DNA from: Dugong dugon
Taxonomy: Eukaryota; Chordata; Mammalia; Sirenia; Dugongidae
Assembly: GCA_030035585.1 (NCBI GenBank)
Contig: CM057465.1
Location: 30,708,001 to 30,772,000 of the forward strand
Direction: 5' to 3'
DNA: 64,000 bases
Shown in pieces: positions 57,762-64,000 of this stretch (within the stretch, counting starts at the first letter, position 1; every line of letters starts with the position of its first letter). Below the pieces are notes generated by a model. That model ran no database searches. It saw only the letters and a program-made list of their open reading frames with translations, and was not told the origin of the DNA. Made by a program: the position numbers and the translations under genes.

Positions 57762-57794
57762 CTCAATGGCACCTAACAACAACAATAAGTCTAT

Positions 57795-58284
57795 GTATAC
57801 TAACAATAGCAAAGGATTACGATATGTAGTAAAATTAGGTTTTTCAATGAGATCTTTTTATGAAGCTGAAAAACATAAATGTAAACATTTGTTTTTTAAT
57901 AAGGAATTGTTAACACATGCATGCCTTCTTGAAATATTACGTTATAGCTCTTTACATATTCAGTGCTATTTTATGTTCTTCTTGTACCATCTCAGTTCCA
58001 TTTAATTCTTTTTTGACAATTTCGCAAGAAAATATATGGGTTTTGTTTCTCCATTATTCCATGTTCAGAAAAAACAAACAGAAAAGGTGCTATGAGACTA
58101 TAATATGTTTAAAATGGTTGGCAACAATTTGTGAATTAGAATGAATTAATCCATATATACCAGGGATACCCTTAGGAGAACTGCTCTTGTATTAATCCTG
58201 TCCCTATGGAGAGGCAAGCAGAACAGCCATCAAGTATTACAAAGTCCTTTGTATCTCCAATAGAACAATGTTGTTGCCAATAAC
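57795..58284. other. No recognised feature
   Basis: AT-rich, no named repeat or gene. Confidence 0.45.
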
Positions 58285-58350
58285 TCAGGATATATCTATC
58301 TTTCATCTATCATCTATCTATTATCTACCTACCTACCTACCTATCTATAA
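58285..58350. repeat. (ATCT)n/(ACCT)n microsatellite, imperfect
   Basis: Repeated ATCT and CTAC/CTAT tetranucleotides, with an uninterrupted run of four CTAC units at about 58325-58341. Confidence 0.85.
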
Positions 58351-59535
58351 CTCTGTCTCTATATATCATACCACCCGTGATTTGGATGATCAAAATATTT
58401 ATACTTGTAAATGTTAGAAGTCATTTTTGTGGAAAAAAATATTTCTATGTTATTTTCCCATGATTGCACCTTTTTCTAATCTTCAAAGTTGAGACTAGAA
58501 CCTACCAGGTTCTCTATTTGGAACTTTTCCCATAATATAACATGCCTCAAACAGAACTGAAATTTAGGTGTGCAGAAATTGCCTAATATTAATACACGTT
58601 TTGGTGTTGGTTGCATCTAAATAAGCTAATTTTTTTTTCTTTTCTTCATTACTTTCTCCCATTCATACCCTCTTTTGATTATATGATACTTAAGATTCTT
58701 CATGAAACATACATTTCCTTAAACATCTAAAAGACAAAAAATAGAAAAGAATTAAAATTTTTAACTAAACATTTTATCTTCCTTTCAGCATTAACATTAT
58801 CTTTGGAAGTATTTACAGAATAATTACTGTGCTCCAAGCAGGTACAAGTCACTGGGGCAGGTATGGCCAGAAGGTAGTACACAGCACAGTGGAGGAAAGC
58901 AAATGTAATAAGCAATTAAAGGATTAATGCCTCCTCTAATAGGTCAATTCCAACTAATCTTCAACCCAACACAGCCTCCAATCTGGATCCAACAAGTGTT
59001 CATTTCCCCTCTTTCCCTCCTTGTCCTCAGTTATCTTTTTAGATTTAGGGTCACCCCTGTAATCACACTGTCCATGGTTAACAAAGTCGCATTCTTTCCG
59101 TCCTCTTGTCCATCCTGCTTTCCTGTCAAAAACCCTAGTTAGAGCCAACAATTGCCTGCAGTAGAGCAGCTAGTTTCCTGGATAGAAGTATATGATTGTG
59201 CCGGCAGATTGACTTTATATATTTGACCCAACCTCTTAAATGGACTCTCAACATCACCGGAAAATCCTACCAATTTTTTTCTAGTAAATATGTTTCCCAC
59301 TCTTAGCGGGAATATTTTTCTATCCCTAACACTCCCTGACTACTCTTTTTCATGAATGCTAATGACTGGACATCATGTTTCAGTGAGAAATATAAGCAAA
59401 TGGAGAAGAACTATCTACTTCCGATTCATTAGCCCAATTTATTTGCACGTATTTGACTCTTCATTTCTCCCTTTTCCAATAGAACATTTTTCCTTATTTC
59501 TAGCCAAAGTTTTTATTGTGCTCTGGATTTCATTT
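58351..59535. other. No confidently recognised feature
   Basis: Non-coding. The part at 58920-59340 is richer in C and T than its surroundings and may be an old repeat, but I cannot name it. Open frames at 58927-59151 on both strands lack domains. Confidence 0.4.
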
Positions 59536-59549
59536 CCTTTCCCCTCACT

Positions 59550-59753
59550 GTGTTGTTTAGCTGTATGCCATCTAGACAATTTCAACTCATAGCTACTCTT
59601 GAAAGAAAAGTAGAACTACGGCATGGATTTCCTAGGCTGTAATCTTTACGGGAGCAGATCACCAGGTCTTTTCTCCCACAGACTTGCTGGTGGGTTTAAA
59701 CCTCGTATCTTTCAGTTAGCAGTGGAACATTTAACCACTGCACCACCAGGGCT
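59550..59753 (-). mobile_element. AfroSINE with RTE-type tail, reverse orientation
   Basis: Minus strand: GGAGCCCTGGTGGTGCAGTG head, AGATACGAGGTTTAAACCC, GGGAGAAAAGACCTGGTGAT, GTAAAGATTACAGCCTAGG, then a diverged middle and a tail that on the plus strand reads GTTGTTTAGCTGTATGCC. Flanked by cctttcccctcact (59536-59549) and ccttttccccttact (59754-59768), a 14-15 bp duplication differing by one inserted T and one C/T change. The tail is of the RTE kind (TAACAACAAC) and not the GGGTTTGG kind. Confidence 0.82.
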
Positions 59754-59870
59754 CCTTTTCCCCTTACTAAAGGGGACAAAACATCCTCTTAATCTGCAAT
59801 CTAATTGATTTTTTGTTGCTGTAACTCAACTCAAATAAAATATAAACATGTTTTAATAACTCCCATCATA

Positions 59871-60010
59871 TTGTTGTGGTTGTTAGTTGCCATTGAGACC
59901 CCATGTGTGCAGAGTAGAACTACTCTATAGAGTTTTCAAAGCTACGGCCTTTTGGAAACAGATTTCCAGGCCTGTCTTCTGAGGTGCCTCTGGGTAGGTT
60001 CAAATTTGTC
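59871..60010 (-). mobile_element. AfroSINE 3' portion with RTE-type tail, reverse orientation
   Basis: Plus strand TTGTTGTGGTTGTTAGTTGCC then CATTGAGACCCCATG, CTATAGAGTTTTCAAAGC and TCTGAGGTGCCTCTGGG, the reverse of the 36040-type SINE body. The tail is the RTE-like TAACAACCACAACAA. The head is missing. Confidence 0.78.
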
Positions 60011-61169
60011 TTTCTGGAGGTATATTTTTCAAGGTAGGATGCCACTTTCCCTGGTTTTCCTCCAGTTTTACTGACCATTCCTTCTAAGTTTCAGTTGTGG
60101 GTCTTCTCCATTTATATCTCTTGTATCATTTTATCCTGCTGCATGACTTTAAAGACTTTTATCTTCCTGATTCTCAAGTTATAGTTACCTTAAATAATTA
60201 AAGACATTATCTTGTGGAAAACAGTTTCCTCTAAGTTTAGGGTAATGTATTAGATACAAGGCAATAGTTAATCGCTAAAAGGGGAATTTTATAAAATATA
60301 TGGATATATATTAGCTTATATTTACTTAGTTTGAAAAAGTCAGATATAGCCTAATGCCTTACTTTACTTAACAATGGCAATTACACTGGTTTTTATTAAG
60401 GTCTTGTAAACAGAATTCATGGCTTTTATATACAAATTACTTATACAAAAATATATGTAATCAAAGAATAAAGATGTTATCCAAAATATCTCCATTGTAA
60501 TCTCCTCTGCTTCAGTTGGTTCCTAGAAAATTAACTCACTGTCAGCAAAACTGAGCATAAAATGTATAATCTAATCAGTTTAAGAAACAGTCTTTGAGAT
60601 TTAATTAACCTAGCTGGAACAATGAACAGTATGCATGATTAGAATCTACTTTAAATGCCTGTTAACATATTAATCATACATTGTCCGTTTGGTGGTGAGT
60701 GTGTACATCCATCCCCCACCACATACACTCACAAGCAAAGGAAGAGTTTACACATTGAAGGAAACAAACTTTATAATGTTCAATCTGAACTTTCTGTATC
60801 AGTGAACAGGAAAAGGAAGTGTAGCAAATCAATTAGTAATCAGCATTTATCTGGCCGTTCAACCATTAACATGCCATATACTGAGTGGTTTCATGTGAAA
60901 AAGAAAGGAGTGGATAATTTTTATGCCCTGTTTTGTGTCTTATGTAACTGCTAGCATAATGTGTCTATCGCTAAAGGCATTAGGGGTAGAACACATGAAA
61001 TCAAATGAAAAGGAATGACAAATGGATTCTCTTAAATCTTTTTTAGCCTAAAATATATAAATTCTCCAAAAATGAAAAGCTCTACCTTATGATATTATGC
61101 TACACTCTTTTGTGCCCCCCCCCCCACTCTTACCCCAAATCTTACATTCATAACTTTTCAGTGTTTAGA
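60011..61169. other. No recognised gene; C run
   Basis: The 99-codon open frame at 60655-60954 has no recognisable domain. A run of C lies at about 61116-61126. Text near 60040-60180 recalls an old mammalian repeat but is not assignable. Confidence 0.45.
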
Positions 61170-61320
61170 AAATTACATTGTGATCTCTACTTCTTGTCTC
61201 TTAGAACCTTGAGGATATGGGTCAAATTTTTTTTATTTGATATCCTTAGCATCTAGAGTACATTTTGTGTAATCAGGCAGTTAATAAAATTTTGTTGAAG
61301 GAATAATGAACATTATTTGA
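61170..61320 (+). mobile_element. Probable L2 LINE 3' end
   Basis: CTTGAGGATATGGGTCAAAT, ATATCCTTAGCATCTAGAG and TAATAAAATTTTGTTGAAGG follow the order of the L2 terminus (usually GAGGGCAGGGACTGTG, CCCAGCGCCTAGCACAG, CAATAAATGTTTGTTGAATG). Diverged; an A-rich run follows at 61320-61330. Confidence 0.6.
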
Positions 61321-62570
61321 AAAAAAAAAGTCCTGAATATTAATATAACACATGATGTCTTTTGAAAAATATAGATTATCTCCTTACAAATCTTTCCTCT
61401 TCAGGCTTTACAAACTAGAAGAGCATTCAGAGATTAGGAATAGAGTTGTGAACGCATACCACTTAGGCTTCAATCAGGAGACAAGTAACCTTTGTTCAAA
61501 CTATGCTCTATTGGATTGTGTTGAATTTTTTCCAGTCTGAATCAGCTACACTTGACGACAGACTTTTAACAGTTTGCCATGCACTGTTGAACTGGAAGGA
61601 ATTAAGAAATGAATGTTTTTAATTAAAAGCAAATACTACCTAAGAAACTGTAGTTTATTTACTTCACAGTCATATTTTGAGGCTTAGTATTTGTTTGTCA
61701 ATTACTAAGAAGAGGAGACAAGAATTATAATAAAATAAGATCATAATTTAGAAAAATATCTTAGGTTCATTATATATTTTTACTATATGTAATATAGTCC
61801 ACTGGTGTTATTTATGCCCCACAACATAAGAAGGTAATAACCTTGAGTTCTTCGAACTGTAGGCACAGAAAAAAAAAAAAAAGTTTAAATAGCTGGTAAC
61901 CAGCTTGCATTTTACAGTCTATTCCATGTTTGTAAAACCCATTGCAGCACAATATATCTTCTATTAATGTTAATAGCCAATAACTGCTACACCTAAAATA
62001 AACGCTACATAAAATTTTTGAGCCTGCGTTTTTTTATTCCATTTTGTCTTTGTATCATTTAACATTTTCACAATTCTTTTGGCTTTTTGAGATATCTACC
62101 TCTCCTTTCAGTCTAGTATTTTCCATTTCTCCAATATCTCCTGACACACATTCAAATTATAGAAAAGAACTGAACCTGTAATGATAAAAGAAATCAGCCA
62201 TGTACTTCACAGAAATAATCTAGAGCAGAAAAAGAGGAATGCAGTCTGTCTAGAGGAGAATATTATATTTTAAATAATTCTCTTGCAATACAAGACCACT
62301 TTCAGATACTCAAGTTTTTCCTCTTTCATAGATTACGATCAGAGACTGAGAAACAAGAATAATTAAGTGTGCATGCATGTATTCTACTGAAACAATAATT
62401 CATAAAGAAACGGTTTACCTTCAAAGAGAAAAATGTATCAAAGCCTAAAATGACAATTTCATCATCAGAGAGTGAAAATAAACTATATGGTGAAGTTGTT
62501 GAGATGAAGACACGATCCTTTTGTGTTATTAGTATCAACACTTGGGAATATGCATTTATTTTGGGGGGAC
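61321..62570. other. No recognised feature
   Basis: AT-rich sequence with A runs at 61869-61882. No gene or named repeat seen. Confidence 0.45.
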
Positions 62571-62582
62571 TATTTTAAACAG

Positions 62583-62783
62583 TGAGGAGCCCTGTGGCAC
62601 AGTGGTTAAAGTGTTCAGCTACTAACCAAAAGGTTGGCTATTTGAACCCACCAGCGGCTCTGCAGGAGAAAGATGTGTCAATCTGTTTCTGTAAAGATTT
62701 AAAGCCTTAGAAACCCTATGGGGCTGTTCTGCTCTGTTCTACACGGTCATGATGAGTCAGAATTGAATGGATGGCAGTGGGTT
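62583..62783 (+). mobile_element. AfroSINE, long subfamily, with 12 bp target duplication
   Basis: GGAGCCCTGTGGCACAGTGG head, GGTTGGCTATTTGAACCC, AGGAGAAAGATGTGTCAATC, GTAAAGATTTAAAGCC, AACCCTATGGGGCTGTTC, CATGATGAGTCAGAATTG and a short GGCAGTGGGTTTAT tail. Flanked by tattttaaacag at 62571-62582 and 62784-62795, perfect over 12 bases. It has the same central block as the SINE half of the chimera at 44792, so it serves as the ordinary reference for that subfamily. Confidence 0.93.
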
Positions 62784-62795
62784 TATTTTAAACAG

Positions 62796-63287
62796 AAACT
62801 CACATGAACTTCAGCTGCATTTCTGTAGTAGCTGTAAATGTAAAAGTCAAGGGTGGCTGGTTATGAATTGAGACTGGAGAAAGATTCTACTAAAACTGAT
62901 TTAGGAAACAATACTGGAGTTATTATTCCCTCTCCTAGAGAATAGAGAATGTGACCCAGCTGTGGCTGGGCTCAGAAGGACTCACAAGGACACATCAACT
63001 GGGCCCTGAAGTATAAAGACAATAGCTAAGATCATCTAGGAAAATTTCTTTCAGGGAAACTTCACATAAACCCAATCAAGCAGAACACAAAAGACTTCCC
63101 ACATTTACCTTTTTATATTAGCATTTAGTGAATAGAGCTTTGTTGGACCAGAGAAGCCCCTCTTGACTGTCATTCCTGAAACCTGTACCAAGGATTGTTA
63201 AGAAAGGCCAGTTTCTAGCCAATCTGTGAAAAGGTGAAGCTTTGAACGGCTTTGCCCATTTGTAATGTTAATATATACTGATGACTC
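62796..63287. other. No recognised feature
   Basis: Non-coding sequence; with the tandem repeat and the CAAATAAAAC at 63441-63450 that follows, it has some look of an LTR end, but I cannot define limits or a family. Confidence 0.35.
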
Positions 63288-63433
63288 TAATATTCTTTGG
63301 ACTCTGGCAGACGTGGCTGTGGCAGCATGCTTGTCCATTTTCCCATTCTTGCCTATTCTGTAATATTCTTTGGACTTGGACAGACATGGCTCTAGCAACA
63401 TTGTTGGCCATTTCCCACTTTTGCCTTTTTCAA
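63288..63433 (+). repeat. Two-unit tandem repeat, 73 bp period
   Basis: Units 63288-63360 and 63361-63433 both begin TAATATTCTTTGGACT and share GCAGAC/ACAGAC, ATGGCT and TTCCCA segments in register. Differences are scattered. An AATAAA signal follows at about 63443, so the pair may have been part of a transcription unit end, such as an LTR. Confidence 0.85.
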
Positions 63434-64000
63434 TATATGCCAAATAAAACTTTAGTAAACTTTATGATGGTTTTTCCCCCACAACAAAACAGAAACAAAA
63501 AAATTCATTATACTAAATAAATTTTTAATCAACAGTTTACAGGTATAAAATAAATTATAATCAATTATATATTATTATATATGCAGAAAATGAGTCATAT
63601 GAGAAATTAAATAGAAGTTATTATCTACATTAAATAATGTGGGACTATTAAAAATATAAAACATCTGGTAATAGAGTCAGTACAATATTCAATACTTTAA
63701 CTAATATTGCATTAGGGACATCTGGGTATTGCAAAACACCAAACATTTAATTTTCTCTTTTTTTGTTTACACTTTTTAAAAAACAACTTACAAAGAATTC
63801 TAAATTTTGAAGTTATCAAAGGCATAGGACTATCAAAGTTATCAAGCGCACAACTGGGATTTTATAAGTGTCTTGAGATTTGTGCATTACTGTGTGACTA
63901 ACATGATTAACAGGCTAGATAAAATGATGTTAGTTACAAATACAGAAGACTTCAATTTTCTGATACTCATAAGAACTGCTTAAAATTTTAAATAGAGGTA
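63434..64000. other. AT-rich end of window
   Basis: Nothing recognised apart from short A and T runs. Confidence 0.5.

Larger units (their letters stand above)
55701..57785 (+). mobile_element. RTE LINE, longest copy (2.1 kb), with 9 bp target duplication
   Basis: From the linker before the RT (ATTAGAACAAATCCACCAGAG) to the complete 3' end CACCTAACAACAACAA. Flanked by taagtctat at 55692-55700 and 57786-57794, a perfect 9 bp duplication. Contains the whole RT region and C-terminal domain in broken frames; the endonuclease is lost to 5' truncation. A 103-codon open piece at 55820-56131 covers the basic linker (KRQERKKRPKWMLEETLKLA), another at 57444-57761 the C-terminal cysteine-poor tail (LTHFGHVIRRDQSLEKD). 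Motif C is altered (CGTTATGCTAATGACACAAC at 57008). Confidence 0.95.

Noticed and set aside
58285-58350. Regularly spaced short repeats that might suggest an array
   Set aside because: Simple tetranucleotide microsatellite without spacers; not a CRISPR array.
60655-60954. 99-codon open frame
   Set aside because: Composition and lack of any domain give no support for a gene.

Overview
This 64 kb window is mammalian nuclear DNA, AT-rich and intergenic or intronic in character. I find no intact host gene, no RNA gene, no CRISPR and no sign of bacterial or phage sequence. The repeats point to an afrotherian, most likely a paenungulate such as an elephant. About a dozen copies belong to an RTE-clade LINE with the 3' end GTCGCTATGAGTC...CACCTAACAACAAC, which I take to be the elephant RTE1 type. 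About a dozen more are tRNA-headed SINEs beginning GGAGCCCTGGTGGC and ending near GGCAACGGGTTTGG (AfroSINE). Several L1 3' ends are of the kind I associate with elephants. The species assignment is inference from these families. I could run no database search, so family names come from recognising consensus features.

Layout. 1-6 kb: an AfroSINE, then a fossil class I retrovirus (pol end, env, polypurine tract, 3' LTR) split by a MaLR-type LTR with a perfect 5 bp target duplication and by an L1 with a 15 bp duplication. 6-9 kb: a SINE, microsatellites and a 5'-truncated RTE. 10-11.4 kb: an ERVL pol fossil on the minus strand. 12-17.7 kb: an L1 3' end, an L2 split by a MaLR LTR, two RTE 3' fragments and a MIR. 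21.4-23.9 kb: an old L1. 24-30 kb: an ancient L1/HAL1-like element holding a MaLR LTR, a tiny RTE and a 2.3 kb RTE with an inverted 5' half, next to another RTE piece. 30-37 kb: older repeats, SINEs, a large inverted repeat (34537-34907), a Tigger/pogo-like MITE (35175-35474) and a long stretch without recognised repeats. 39-45 kb: two RTE copies, one with a duplicated reverse-transcriptase block inside an L1, then a SINE/RTE chimera. 45-51 kb: a dense cluster of L1s in both orientations with a SINE and a solo LTR nested in one of them. 51-64 kb: a MaLR LTR, a MER5-like fossil, an L1 3' end, the longest RTE (2.1 kb, 9 bp target duplication), further SINEs, an L2 end and a short tandem repeat.

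How the parts relate: the SINE 3' segment matches the RTE 3' end, so the RTE reverse transcriptase visible in several broken copies was probably the machinery that moved the SINEs. The nestings give a relative order: ancient L2/MIR/L1/HAL1 and ERVL first, then RTE and MaLR LTRs, then the younger L1s, with a SINE and a solo LTR inserted into one of those L1s. The most unusual single items are the SINE/RTE chimera with a microhomology junction, the long inverted repeat at 34.5-34.9 kb, and the RTE copy with a tandemly duplicated RT block. I did not find an undescribed biological system and do not claim one.
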